Shown: one piece after another, positions 40,581 to 50,587 of the stretch
How positions within the stretch are numbered: the first letter of the stretch is position 1
How the letters are laid out: every line of letters starts with the position of its first letter
NCBI GenBank assembly: GCA_020796225.1
Contig: CM036755.1
Span: forward strand, 66,160,049 to 66,224,048
Reading direction: 5' to 3'
DNA length: 64,000 bases
DNA from: Arion vulgaris
Taxonomy: Eukaryota > Mollusca > Gastropoda > Stylommatophora > Arionidae
Made by a program: the position numbers and the translations under genes
Notes under the pieces: model-generated
Databases searched by the model: none
What the model was told of the DNA's origin: nothing
The model's input: the letters and a program-made list of their open reading frames with translations, nothing else

Positions 40581-40868
40581 CCCCAAGCAATAAGAGAACA
40601 AGTTGAGAACCCAAATAAACCTCACAGAAATCACACGTATTTTAACACCAGAACACTATGGGAAAACGATTGCTAGACACAATCATGGGGATGTAATAAT
40701 ATAGGGAAGAACATGCTAGATCAAATACATTATTAACATTGTTGACTTTATTACAACATCTCTTGTCTAATGCCATGAATTGTTCACTGGAGGAGGAGGA
40801 GCAGAAGATGAAGAATAGAACATGTTTTTATGAACATTCTCAATTGTAGTTTTATTGTTTGGCTTTTC
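40581..40868. other. No gene recognised
   Basis: Nothing identified except GAGGAGGAGGAG near 40790. Confidence 0.4.
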
Positions 40869-40869
40869 T

Positions 40870-41409
40870 TCATTATTTTGTTTTTACTTTCATTTCTCTC
40901 TTTCTATCGTTCTTTCTCTCTCTTTCTTTGTTCTTTTTTCCTTTCTCTTCTATCGTTCTTTCTCTCTTTCTTGTTTTTTTCCTTTCTCTTTCTTTCTTTC
41001 CTCTCTTTCTTTGTTTTTTCCTTTCTCTTTCTTTATTTCTTTATTTCCTTCTCTTTCTTTCTTTCATTCTCTGTCTTTCTTTCTCTATCTTTCTGTCCCT
41101 CTCTTTCTATCTATCTTTCTTTCTTTCCCTCTCTTTCTATCTTTCTTTCCTTCTCTATCTATCTTTCTTTCTTTTCCCCTATTTCTTTCTTTCCCTTTCT
41201 TTCTTTTTTCCTCTCTTCTTTCTTTCTCTCTTTCTTTCTTTCTGTATTTCTCTCTTTCTTTTTTGTCTTTCATTCTTTCTTTCTCTATTTTTCTCATTCT
41301 ATCTTCCTCGTTTTCTTTCTTTCTTGCTTTCTTTCCATCTCTCCTTCTTTCTTACTCTATCGTTTTCCTTCGTTATCTCTTTCGACTTCTCTTTCTTCTC
41401 TTTTGCTTT

Positions 41410-41440
<31 letters not shown>

Positions 41441-41490
41441 TTCTTTATTTCTTGCTTTCTATCGTTCTCTCTATCTTTCTTTCTTACGTT
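40870..41490. repeat. Degenerate (TTTC)n polypyrimidine tract
   Basis: About 620 bases of almost pure C/T on this strand, a decayed CTTT tetranucleotide expansion with a CT run at 41415-41437. Three overlapping frames of 212-277 codons rich in Phe, Leu and Ser (and Lys/Glu/Arg on the other strand) stay open because C/T-only codons cannot form stops. They are not membrane proteins. Confidence 0.95.
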
Positions 41491-41499
41491 CTTTTGATG

Positions 41500-42105
41500 A
41501 TATTGTTTTCTCATGTCTCGGTGTTCTTCATAAATCGTTCAGATCTAGTTATTATTCTCATTTCTTCTGTATATCCACTTATGTCGCATTATTTAGCAAT
41601 TCAAGACCAAAAAAAACCTCACAGAAAACCACGACATTTGGCAATAACCCGGTAGCAGTGTGACGAGAAAAGAAGAAGAAGAAGAAGAAGATTAAGTGTT
41701 TCTAAAGAGATTACGTTTTCTTTGGTGAGTCAGATTAACTTAGTGGCAGATATCTGTATTAGCATAGCGCATCAGTGGATTGGGGTTCGTTTCTCGATAT
41801 TGTCGATTTTCGCAGAATCGCCACATGAGCTAATACGCAAGTGCTCCGAAACCGAGGCTTTCGGGTAGCTGAAAGTGACTGAGTATCTATTATTAAAGCC
41901 CGAATGTATAGAAGTCTATTCTATTTTCGAATTTACTTTTATTTTATTTTGAAATAGAATAAGGTGTTTTAATAACTTCACGGGATGCGCCGGAGCCAGT
42001 GAATATCATCAATAAATAGATAGCGAACAAATATTAGGGGCTTCCGAAAAACAACAACAATTGACCAAACATAGGATTAGAACCACAAACCTTACGGCAC
42101 CTATT
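41500..42105. other. No gene recognised
   Basis: An AAG repeat at 41670-41690. A tRNA-like stretch (TTAGCATAGCGCATCAG, GGGTTCGTTTCTC) at 41758-41795 is too weak to call. Confidence 0.4.
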
Positions 42106-42109
42106 GCCT

Positions 42110-42378
42110 GGCTCTAGAGACGAGCGTTTTTAAGAACACGACCAGTTCTAGCTTTCCAAAAAAAAGGAGCTTCACTAAGTCTTGTCTTTGATAAAAAGCA
42201 TCGGCTGTTGAACAAAGAATAATGTACTTACACAGGCTAGCCCTACAGACGAGAGTTTTTAAGAACGCATCCAGCTCTAGTTTAAAAAAAAAAAGAAAAA
42301 AAGGAGCTTCACTAAGTTTTGTCTCTCATAAACAGCGTCGTTTGTTGAACACAGAATAATGTATTTACACGGACATAT
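42110..42378. repeat. ~130-bp direct duplication
   Basis: Two units containing CTAGAGACGAGCGTTTTTAA / CTACAGACGAGAGTTTTTAA, AAGGAGCTTCACTAAGT and GTTGAAC..AGAATAATGTA. The A-rich run after TCTAG..TTT differs in length between units. Confidence 0.8.
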
Positions 42379-42444
42379 TTTGTTTTATAGTGACGCACAG
42401 GTTTTGTTCGGGCATCGCTGGTAATGTTTGTTTACTGGCTGACA

Positions 42445-42765
42445 TAACTGTTATCATTGCACTTCGGTGAATAACCATATGTGCCCATATATCTTTCTTT
42501 TTGTTACACAGAAGATATCAACAACAGTGCACGAGCTCCGTAGCATCACCGAGTGTCCTTGGTGTAATTATGACGTTTGATTTTTGTCAAATTAATTTTA
42601 GAAGATAAGTTTGTACATTAATAATTTTTTCCCGGGTAGCGTCTTTCTGCCTTGCTCTTATCAATTTTGAGATCTGTGAAGTTTTTTTTTTTTGCTTGTG
42701 ACATTTGTAGATAGAACCTTCTAGTTTATCCTCCGTCTCCGATAGGAGTTGATAATTAACCACCC
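42445..42765 (-). mobile_element. SINE-D
   Basis: Left end TATCATTGCACTTCGGTGAA, core complement GTGCACGAGCTCCGTAGCAT, body to GATAGAACCTTCTAGTTTAT and CCTCCGTCTCCGATAGGAG. The tRNA head is missing. Confidence 0.7.
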
Positions 42766-42879
42766 CTGTCATAAAAATACACTTAACAGTGTGATATGTT
42801 TCCAGGACAACCCATATATATATAGCTATCTAGAAATTATGAAGTCTTCTTAACTTTCTCCTTTGTATGTATACATTGG

Positions 42880-43080
42880 TGAGAACGGTAATGGAAGGTA
42901 TGGTTCTTGGAGTACGATGCAGGGGGCGACCAAGAAGATGGTGGCAGCAGGGTATTAAAGAAACCTTGAACTTGACGCTTTAGGAGACGGGAGAACTTGC
43001 TAGAGACAGAGTTTTTCAGACAGGCCGTGATGAAAGCGACGTTCCGCAAGGGACATGCTACTTGTTGACTTGACGCACGC
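42880..43080 (+). mobile_element. L-B LINE tail, 5'-truncated
   Basis: Reads VMEGMVLGVRCRGRPRRWWQ, QGIKETLNLTL, then GELARDRVFQTGRDESDVPQ-like with a frameshift. The closest relative in the window is 53045-53335. Confidence 0.75.
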
Positions 43081-43111
43081 ATAGAAAACAACACATCACA
43101 CTATTCAGTTG

Positions 43112-43365
43112 GTTGTCGCACCCGTGTGTTGCTGGGGCCCACAAGAGGAGCAAATAATAGTAATACTGCGGCGTACACGGCGTGCCGTAAGAGGCGACTG
43201 AGGTAGAGGCTCTAGAAAGCTACCCTAGTAAATAAATAGCGTGGCAGAAATCTGATGTGCAGGCCTACTTGTATGCGCATAAACTGACACAAACATACAA
43301 TCGCTCTTATGCTCAGATGACATACAAATCACATAGTGGTAGACATGGAGCGTTCGAAGAAGAAG
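43112..43365 (+). mobile_element. E2
   Basis: Head ACCCGTGTGTTGCTGGGGCC, box GCCGTAAGAGGCGACTGAGG, body TCTGATGTGCAGGCCTACTT, AATCACATAGTGGTAGACAT, tail GAAGAAGAAGAA. TSD not clear. Confidence 0.8.
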
Positions 43366-43620
43366 AAATACGTTATCGTTGTATGAACTGCGAGAATATA
43401 TCATCTTTTTATTGTCCATTTTTATCCAGTCTTTTCTCCTGATTCTTGTCTGGTCATTTGCTCCATGAAACGACATGTATGAAGCTCTATTATACATTAC
43501 TGTATTAAGAAAGTTGCAGCGAATATGAGCAAACGTTAACGAGTATTTTCATTGCTTAATATATCTATATGCATCTACATATGTATAGCAAATGGGCAAG
43601 GACATTTATAAGGATCCATC
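43366..43620. other. No gene recognised
   Basis: AT-rich. Confidence 0.4.
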
Positions 43621-44089
43621 GATAATCGTTGTTATAATGTATTCATGACAATTTGGAATGTTTTCCCAACAATGTTTCACATTCTCTCTCTCGCTCTCTC
43701 TCTCTCTCTCACCAACCAGACCGATGTACCAGACCTCCCCATAAATTATATTGATGTGGAAATCTGATTCATGCAGCCTTAGCATTGGTGTGTTTTACGT
43801 CACATCTTCAACACCATTTGGAGCTCAGGTGCTTATTCTTCGGCGATGTGTCCGATTTCAGCCAGCGTTTACTCGTTCGCTCTCTTTCTGTAGCCAACTA
43901 GTGTTTGATACGGTGTCGGGTAGCTAGCCACACGCTCAACCTCCTTAGTCGACTCTTACGACATGCGTGGCAGGTAACAGTGGTTCTATTCTTTACACCT
44001 TTAATTTGGGCACCGGTACCACTCGGTAGATAATCTTGTTATAATGTATTCATGACAGTTTAGAATGTTTTCCAACAGTGCTTCACATT
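43621..44089. repeat. ~62-bp duplication bracketing an E3 element
   Basis: 43621-43683 and 44029-44089 are near-identical (GATAATCGTTGTTATAATGT / GATAATCTTGTTATAATGTA, ending in TTTCACATT / CTTCACATT). They flank the E3 element exactly. Confidence 0.85.
43684..44028 (-). mobile_element. E3
   Basis: The tail at left is a CT microsatellite, then CAACCAGACCGATGTACCAG, GTGTTTTACGTCACATCTTC, TTCAGCCAGCGTTTACTCG and GGTAGCTAGCCACACGCTCA, followed by the shared box TTAGTCGACTCTTACGACAT and the head complement. About 345 bp. Only the head resembles E1 and E2. Confidence 0.8.
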
Positions 44090-44146
44090 TTGAGGATCTT
44101 CTGCCGATACCAAACTAACGGATCTTGTTTGTTATATCCTTTAGAT

Positions 44147-44567
44147 TATGGGTTCCCGAAGTGGGCGATACCGCCCCCGTGTGGGCGCTGAAGCCTTGCG
44201 AGGGGGGAGTGGAGGTGTGTGCGCGCGATAGTGCGTTCATAAGCATTTGGCTGGAGTTTTTTTTCATGATTTTGAGATGGAATAATCATAAAATATTTGT
44301 ATTCTGCATTTTAATTTATCTTATGCCCATGTTACACGATCCATTTTTTCATCAATTTTCTATTTAAATATAATCATTTGAAAATTGACCATGTACGATA
44401 TAAATATATATCAATTTTCTATGTCAAAGTGAAATTAGAGCATGTTTTTATATATATGTAGGGGAGGGGGGTTGGCTGGCGGTGGGAAATTGTTATATTA
44501 GGGGAAGCATAATAAAGTTTATGTCGTGCAAAGTGAACGGTGGGCCGAACAAGTTTGGGATTCTATG
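44147..44567. mobile_element. hAT-type MITE (copy 2)
   Basis: Left end TATGGGTTCCCGAAGT, right end the complement of CATAGAATCCCAAACT. The flanks CTTTAGAT (44139-44146) and CTGTAGAT (44568-44575) match at 7 of 8. The interior (CCATTTTTTCATCAATTTTC, ATCATTTGAAAATTGACCAT) is the inverse of the interior of 91-570. Confidence 0.8.
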
Positions 44568-44575
44568 CTGTAGAT

Positions 44576-44850
44576 AGATTATACATATCGACCTGCGGTT
44601 GTGTTTGCTATGTGCTCACATCAGGAAGAGGGACGGGGTGATGCTGGTAAACTCTAATACTGGGAGTGTAGCGTAACCTCTATGCTGTCGGCTGCCACTC
44701 AAAGAGACTTCTGGGATCCATGTGTCATTGTTCCAGAAAGATCCTGCAGTGTCGGCGTATTGGTCCGGTTTAATGTCTGTTCCAACGTTTGTGTAGTGTG
44801 CTTCTTGTTGTTATTCATTGTAATTATAATTACAGTATATTGTCATTATT
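44576..44850. other. No gene recognised
   Basis: Nothing identified. Confidence 0.4.
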
Positions 44851-44854
44851 CGCC

Positions 44855-45285
44855 AATATGATTCCAGTGGCTACTTATGGTTGTGAATCATGGACCATCA
44901 CAGAAACAACAAGAACGAAAATCCAGTCCTTCGAAACGAAATGCTACAGAAAGATCCTACGAATACTATGGACAGAAACAAGAAAGAACACTGATGTCCT
45001 GAAAGAACTAAATGTTAAAGACAATTTGCTGATAAACAATATGCTGTACAGAAAAATTAGATACTTTGGCCACATCAAGCTTCTTGATGGCCTGGAGAGA
45101 ACAGTATTAGAGGGCAGGGTCCCAGGACGCAGAGGCAGACCAGGAAGAAGATGGCTACAAGATATTATAGAAACCATGAATATGACCATCGACGTAGTGG
45201 GTGAACTGGCAAGAAAGAGAGTGAATTTCAGATGCGCTGCAAAGAGAGCAACCTCATATAAAGGACACGCACCTTGATGATGATG
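44855..45285 (+). mobile_element. L-B LINE tail, best-preserved copy
   Basis: An open frame from about 44858 to 45277. It reads YGCESWTITETTRTKIQSFE, KCYRKILRILWTETRKNTDV, IRYFGHIKLLDGLERTVLEG, GRRGRPGRRWLQDIIETMNM, then ELARKRVNFRCAAKRATSYK and a stop. These are the consecutive motifs downstream of the reverse transcriptase in RTE/CR1-like ORF2. The 3' end is GATGATGATG. The ORF's first ~28 codons (44789-44857) are not LINE-like. It lacks the endonuclease and polymerase domains, so it cannot be active. Confidence 0.85.
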
Positions 45286-45359
45286 TTTCCTGGATAAATC
45301 TCTCAGTCTGTTTGTAGCTCATGGTTGTTTCTGTGCTTGTCTCATGTTTGAACATGTTT

Positions 45360-45508
45360 TTTTAAAGCTGAAGAATTGACTTCATTGCACCGGTTTTCCC
45401 CCACTATGGTTCGGTCCCTCTCCGCAGAAATGGCACGTCACCTGCCGAGAGTATTGCACGAACTCCGTAGCTCCGGCAACAATCATGGGTGTCTTTGAAA
45501 AAATGGAT
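45360..45508 (-). mobile_element. SINE-C, truncated
   Basis: Left end TAAAGCTGAAGAATTGACTT, GGCACGTCACCTGCCGAGAG, core complement CACGAACTCCGTAGCTCCGG, ending at GTCTTTGAAAAAATGG. The head is missing. Confidence 0.75.
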
Positions 45509-45509
45509 T

Positions 45510-45935
45510 AGTCACATAGGAGGCGATCAAATTTGACTCATCTCAACTAAATGAATTCAAAATTTACTAACACGTAGACATTTTCTTGAAAGTTTAGTGA
45601 GATTCCAAGGTCAACGATCATTTCTAACATAGTATCTGAATTGGTAACTTTAGAGAGTGTGTACTATTATTTATACTAAGTCTCCTGGATAAGAGATGTG
45701 ATGTTTATGCTAGAATGTGCGGTAAAGTGCTATGGTACCGTTACTTAGGGACGACCAAGTCCCATGAGTAACCATACTAACGGAATTGTTGTCTTTATAA
45801 TATAGGAGTGTGTGATTTAAATAAAAAGCCCATCTCTTCTTGTAGTGCACGGGACTTGATGCGTGTAAAAGTAAAAATACAATAAATGACAGAATTAAAA
45901 TGAAAAAAATGGAATTATCCGGTCTCTGTCTCTCT
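45510..45935. other. No gene recognised
   Basis: AT-rich; nothing identified. Confidence 0.4.
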
Positions 45936-45939
45936 CTAG

Positions 45940-46235
45940 CCGGTGACGCCTTTGGCGCTGTGGGCCGCAACAAATTCATGCCATTCTTCTCTGTTCTGTG
46001 ATTCATTTCTTTCAGTTCATGTTCTACTATTCTCTTCCAAATTGTTTTGGGCATCTCACGTTTTCTGTAACATTAGGTGTCCATCTTAGTGCAGTTTTCC
46101 TGACAGAGTTCATCTCCATTTACTATCACATGTCTGATACATCTCCAGCTTCTCTTTAGCACGATTGTGTTCATATTCTCTTGTTGACAATGTGCAAGCA
46201 GTTCTTGGCTACAGATAGTTCTTGGCCAGAGCACA
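45940..46235 (-). mobile_element. LINE tail L-G
   Basis: Minus strand: LKRSWRCIRHVIVNGDELCQ, ENCTKMDT, then MPKTIWKRIVEHELKEMNHR followed by KNGMNLLRPTAPKASPA. 'GRPKTTW.R.VE.E.KE' precedes the LINE C-terminus. Single copy in the window. Confidence 0.65.
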
Positions 46236-46239
46236 CGTA

Positions 46240-46445
46240 AGACACGTCAAACAAAGTACTGTAGTTTTACCAAATATAAATACAATGACAATACACAGCA
46301 ATGTTTCGATCAAAAAGTCCTTTATGAAGCAAAACGATACAACAAACCTGACGAATAACTCAGAACACTACATATCGACTTTAACAAAGATATAGCAACG
46401 GTTAAAAACCATTACAAACTGTATAGAAGGTGAAAATGGGATTCT
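46240..46445 (-). mobile_element. PLE terminal fragment
   Basis: Complement of the family order: CAAACAAAGTACTGTAGTTT, CAATACACAGCAATGTTTCG, ATCAAAAAGTCCTTTATGAA, GCAAAACGATACAACAAAC, then ACTTTAACAAAGATATAGCA. It borders the 34-bp satellite directly. Confidence 0.65.
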
Positions 46446-46446
46446 T

Positions 46447-46952
46447 TGCAATGAGTTAATTCTTATTTCGAATGTTTGTCGATCAGCAATTCTTATTTCT
46501 AATATTTATTGATCAATAATCAATTCTTATTTCTAATATTTATTGATCAATAATCAATTCTAATTTCGAATGGTTATTGATCAATAATCAATTCTAATTT
46601 CGAATGTTTATTGATCAATAATCAATTCTTATTTCGAATGTTTATTGATCAATAATCAATTCTAATTTCGAATGTTTATTGATCAATAATCAATTCTAAT
46701 TTCGAATGTTTATTGATCAATAATCAATTCTAATTTCGAATGTTTATTGATCAATAATCAATTCTAATTTCGAATGTTTATTGATCAATAATCAATTCTA
46801 ATTTCGAATGTTTATTGATCAATAATCAATTCTAATTTCGAATGTTTATTGATCAATAATCAATTGTTATTTCGAATGTTTATTGATCAATAATCAATTC
46901 TATTTTCGAATGTTTGTTGATCTGCAATCAATTCTAATTTGGAATGTATGTC
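46447..46952. repeat. 34-bp satellite with a palindrome in each unit
   Basis: About 15 units of AATTCTAATTTCGAATGTTT followed by ATTGATCAATAATC. TTATTGATCAATAA is a perfect 14-bp palindrome, and ATCAAT/ATTGAT occurs three times per unit. TTCGAA in each unit is a second palindrome. The ends are diverged (GTTTGTCGATCAGC), the middle homogeneous. No frame. Confidence 0.95.
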
Positions 46953-47288
46953 GATAAGCATACGTTTACATAGTAAATCAAAAGGCTTGTTTGTTAGATT
47001 GATAGCGGGGTGCATCGACTTAATTAAAGAGGCTTTAATCCCTACGAATAAACACACATACACAATTTAAAAAACCCACATTGTAGTCAACAATGGCCTT
47101 AAGTTTTAGAGTACGCTCTAGTACTCGGTATCTTTGGTTCGGTCAAAGTACGTTGTCATTAGAATCTTACCCCTGAAGTCGGTGAAGTCAAAGCCTGTAT
47201 GGCGGGTGACACTGATAATAAGGATAACATTCCTTCACGCAAAAATTCATTTAGAAGCGTCATACCAAGTGCCCAGACTTCTCCTGAA
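46953..47288. other. No gene recognised
   Basis: Nothing identified. Confidence 0.4.
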
Positions 47289-47294
47289 TTCATA

Positions 47295-47572
47295 GCGGGC
47301 GAACCGCCCGAGTGTTGCCGGGGGCCACAAGAGGAGCAAAGAATAGTAACACTGCTACCTACAAGGCTTGTCGTAAGCGGCGATAGAGGTAAGGGTCTAA
47401 GGTAGCTACCGTAGTAAATGAAAAGCGTCGCAGAAATCGAATGTGCTGGCCTACTTGTAGGCGCATAACTTGAACAACGTACAATCGCTCTTAGTCTCAG
47501 ATGACAAATCATAAATGGGGCTTAACAAGTGCAAGATATGGAACGTTTGAATAAGATGAAGAAGAAGGTACA
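47295..47572 (+). mobile_element. E2
   Basis: Head CGCCCGAGTGTTGCCGGGGG (intermediate between E1 and E2 heads), box GTCGTAAGCGGCGATAGAGG, body AATCGAATGTGCTGGCCTAC, tail GATGAAGAAGAAGG. Confidence 0.8.
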
Positions 47573-48225
47573 TATTACAATAAGTAGGGACAACCAACTA
47601 TATATATTGATATGTATATATTGATATATTTAACTCTTAGACTGTGCTGCTCTGTTCTCTACCCATACAAAAAGCAATGCAAATTGCACATGGAAATGGG
47701 ATAAACTGGTTTATTGTGAGTTGGCGTCGCCGAAATGGATGAGAAAAGTTGTATATACGATACATATCTAATTTGAGGAAGGTATAAATCGAGGTTAATA
47801 TTGAACGGTCGTCTATTTCTCAGTTGAAGCGGTGGAAATTGCAGGATAAAACCCCGCTGTATCTTTATTATCATAGCAAACCCATCTCTAATCTGATGGT
47901 CTGTTTGGTGTCCTTGTTAATCTGGGCTTTTTTTGAGATGTGTCTATCTCTGCATGCGTTTGGGATGTATTTCTTCATGCATGTTATAGCTTTCAGAATA
48001 TTGGGGGTTGAATTCCGATCATGTATTGATTGGTTATTAAACTGACTTCATTACAATCAGGGCAGACTCATAGGTACTCAGTCTCCCCCAACAGATATCG
48101 AAGAGTATCCATACCGATGGTTCCAGTGGCTCGGTGATTAAACACACTCCTCACTCTGCCTCTCAGGCATCCAGTTCTACTTGTACAACGGGTTTCTCTA
48201 AAATGCCGGGATCGATTCAACATCT
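47573..48225. other. No gene recognised
   Basis: A 73-codon plus frame (47824-48045) is hydrophobic (FFEMCLSLHAFGMYFFMHVI) but without homologues in the window. It could be old LINE antisense sequence; undecided. Confidence 0.35.
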
Positions 48226-48229
48226 CTCA

Positions 48230-48285
48230 CGTATTAGGAAGCATAGGAATGCAGTGCATTGAGTCCATGAGGTCGCATTATTGAG
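48230..48285 (-). mobile_element. PLE GIY-YIG 3' scrap
   Basis: GGAAGCATAGGAATGCAGTG and CATTGAGTCCATGAGGTCGC match 32170-32210, the codons for GLN.LHSYAS and the stop. Confidence 0.55.
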
Positions 48286-48840
48286 ATGGTATGATAAACT
48301 CACAAATGAGGAGATTGTCGACAGAAGAAGATCACAATGAGCAGAGAAGTGAAGAAAAGGCGTTGGTTAGGACACACATTGAGAGAATCTGAAGGGGATA
48401 TAGCAAAAGAGCCACCAGTACCTCTACGTCGGAGACGGCACGCTTGTATTGCTGGGGACAATGAAGAAAAACCGTTGACTGGTTAGGACACACATTGACA
48501 AAACACGAAGGGGAATATAGCAAGAACAGACATATCCTGAAACCTCCATGAACCTTTAAGTCGGAGAGGCGCATTTGTATGGCTAGGGACAATCATATTA
48601 AGAAAAGCAGACAATTTTCACGCAAAAATCGGTCTGAGGAGTTATATCAGGCGTCCTGACTGCGCCTGAATTTATAGCAGGCGAACGCAAGAAGAATAAG
48701 AAGGAACCAGCAGAGAAAGCCAAAGAGAATGAGGCCTATAAATACACGGACAAAAGATTTGGAGGCAGAGGTAACGACATACGGAAGCACTTGAAGGAAA
48801 TGAAAGAGATTGCTAAAAATAGGAAGAATATTGATTTCGT
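48285..48840 (+). mobile_element. LINE tail L-D, rearranged
   Basis: Begins LRWYDKLTNEEIVDRRRSQ. A GGTTAGGACACACATTGA block is present twice (48363 and 48480), so the 'GHTLR' region is internally duplicated. The end reads TRTKDLEAEVT, as in L-D. Multiple stops. Confidence 0.65.
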
Positions 48841-49098
48841 GTTTTGTTTCATTTTTGTTTCAAGTATATTATTTTGCTTATTTTGTTATGTACAACCATT
48901 GTGATAGTGATTAATGACGTTCACAAGCTTTGCACATTTCTGTCATTTGTCAGTTTTTCTTTCTTTCTTCTTCTTTTACAGGTTTTTCTTTATTTTTAGC
49001 TTCTGTGCTTGTCTGTGGCGTTTGGGGTTAATGTACCAGGCCTCGCTTCGTGTTCAGAAAGTGTTTAATGCAATTACTTTGGTGTGAGAATGTGAATT
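48841..49098. other. No gene recognised
   Basis: T-rich; nothing identified. Confidence 0.4.
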
Positions 49099-49099
49099 A

Positions 49100-49490
49100 C
49101 ATTGTCTCTCAGTCTCTCTCTCCCTCAGTCTCTCTCTCCTCAGCTCTCTCTTCCTCAGTCTCTCCTCTCAGTCTCTCTCTCTCTCTCCTCAGTCTCTCTC
49201 TCCCTCAGTCTCTCTCTCCCTCACTCTCTCTCTCCCTCAGTCTCTCTCTCCCTTCAGTCTCTCTCTCCTCAGTCTCTCTCTCCTCAGTCTCTCTCTCCTC
49301 AGTCTCTCCCTCTCTCCTCTTCAGTCTCTCTCTCCTCAGTCTCCTCTCCCCCAGTCTCTCTCTCCTCATCTCTCTCTCCCTCAGTCTCTCTCTCCCCAGT
49401 CTCTCTCTCCCCAGTCTCTCTCTCCTCAGTCTCTCTCTCTCCTCAGTCTCTCTCTCCTCAGTCTCTCCCTCAGTCTCTCTCTCCCCTGTA
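49100..49490. repeat. CT-rich minisatellite (CAGTCTCTCTCTCC)n
   Basis: About 25 units of 12-17 bp built of CTCTCTCTCC plus TCAG. Two Ser/Leu/Pro-rich frames (145-164 codons) and the Arg/Glu frame opposite arise from the repeat and are not genes. Confidence 0.95.
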
Positions 49491-49674
49491 TTTTCCACAA
49501 TGCCTGTCACTTTCCTCATGCAAAGCTCATTATTGGTAAGATAATTTTCACTTACTTAGTAACTCCATTTCTACCGTGAAGTGTCATTTTTGGTCAGAGA
49601 TAAAACCACACAATTTTATCATCTATTTCTTGTCTGCAACTATTTCCTTTCCTGCTGCTACAAAGAAGAAAAAG
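49491..49674. other. No gene recognised
   Basis: Nothing identified. Confidence 0.4.
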
Positions 49675-49912
49675 AAAATTGAGATATTTTGGACATATAG
49701 ATAGTCATGAAGGGCAGGAGAAGACCATCATGGAAGGAGGCATACCGACAAAGAGAACAAGAGGAAGACCACGGAGGAGATGGATTCAGGTTGTTACTGA
49801 TGGTTTGAACATGACGGCTGCAGAAGCAGGACATCTAGCAGAGAGAGAAATTCCGGAGGACTGTTGGGGTGGCAAAGTTCTGCTCAGGACAAGCTATTTG
49901 ATGATGATTTCT
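49675..49912 (+). mobile_element. L-B LINE tail, 5'-truncated
   Basis: Open: LRYFGHIDSHEGQEKTIMEG, GIPTKRTRGRPRRRWIQVVT, DGLNMTAAEAGHLAEREIPE, then WGGKVLLRTSYLMM and a GATGATGATT tail. Subfamily with the copies at 4151 and 24030. Confidence 0.8.
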
Positions 49913-49961
49913 TATGTGATTTGGTTCCAGCATAGTCTATTTTCATTCACCAGTAGGCGTC

Positions 49962-50345
49962 TGTGACTCAACGGTAGTAAGCTTGATCACAACCCAGGAG
50001 TACCTGCTTCAAACTCCACTGCCTTCTTCTTTGCGTTCCCGGCCTAGACTGATGGACCAACTTTTATCATGAATTTTACTGTTGTTTTTAGGGACTCCGT
50101 TCCTCCGTACAGCTTTTCGAGAAGCTCTGTGTGTTGTGGCCATGACTCCACGTCCTTCTGTTTGGAATCAAATTTATTCCTGTGTATTTGAAAGAACGAT
50201 CAAATAGACATCACCGTTCAGAAAGCAATGGCAAACTACTGAACGTATTCGTCATGTATAAGTGGTACCTAGCAAATCAATGACTCGTTTACTGGGGTTG
50301 ATTGAGTTGCCATGTAAAGGATACGCCACTATTTTTTCACAACCA
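49962..50345 (+). mobile_element. SINE-B with an insertion
   Basis: Head AGGCGTCTGTGACTCAACGG and TGCTTCAAACTCCACTGC, then about 150 foreign bases (50022-50170) that start CTTCTTCTTTGCGTTC like an E1 tail but continue differently, then the core TTCAGAAAGCAATGGCAAAC and the 3' part to GGATACGCC. The insertion may be a further E variant. Confidence 0.7.
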
Positions 50346-50389
50346 AAGGTTATTTCACCAAACGCTATCTTATGTTTGTTAGTTAACCA

Positions 50390-50498
50390 GAGTTAGAAAG
50401 CAATGACAATCTACTGAACGTATAAGTGGTGCCTAGAAAATCAACGACTCGTTTATTATGGTTGAAGGCTACGTCCTTTAGGATATGCCATGATTTTC
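50390..50498 (+). mobile_element. SINE-B 3' part
   Basis: Starts in the core (AGAAAGCAATGACAATCTAC) and runs to GGATATGCCATGATTTTC. 5'-truncated. Confidence 0.7.
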
Positions 50499-50587
50499 AT
50501 TCATATTCACACAACTCGTATATCATATATTTGTCATCTGATGTGCTTCTAGTATAGTCCAGTTTTCTTCAGTTAACTAGAGACATG

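Noticed and set aside
40830..41663. Three overlapping frames of 212-277 codons that look like multi-pass membrane proteins
   Set aside because: They are composed of C/T-only codons in a degenerate TTTC microsatellite, open in all three phases at once.
44789..45277. A host gene of 162 codons
   Set aside because: From codon ~29 onward it is colinear with LINE ORF2 C-termini and has frameshifted sisters at 62108 and 54370.
46447..46952. Iteron-type replication origin or CRISPR
   Set aside because: A contiguous 34-bp tandem without spacers in eukaryotic repeat DNA; nothing else supports an origin.
49050..49544. Ser/Leu/Pro-rich frames of 145-164 codons
   Set aside because: They arise from a CT-rich minisatellite; the opposite strand is open too, as Arg/Glu repeats.
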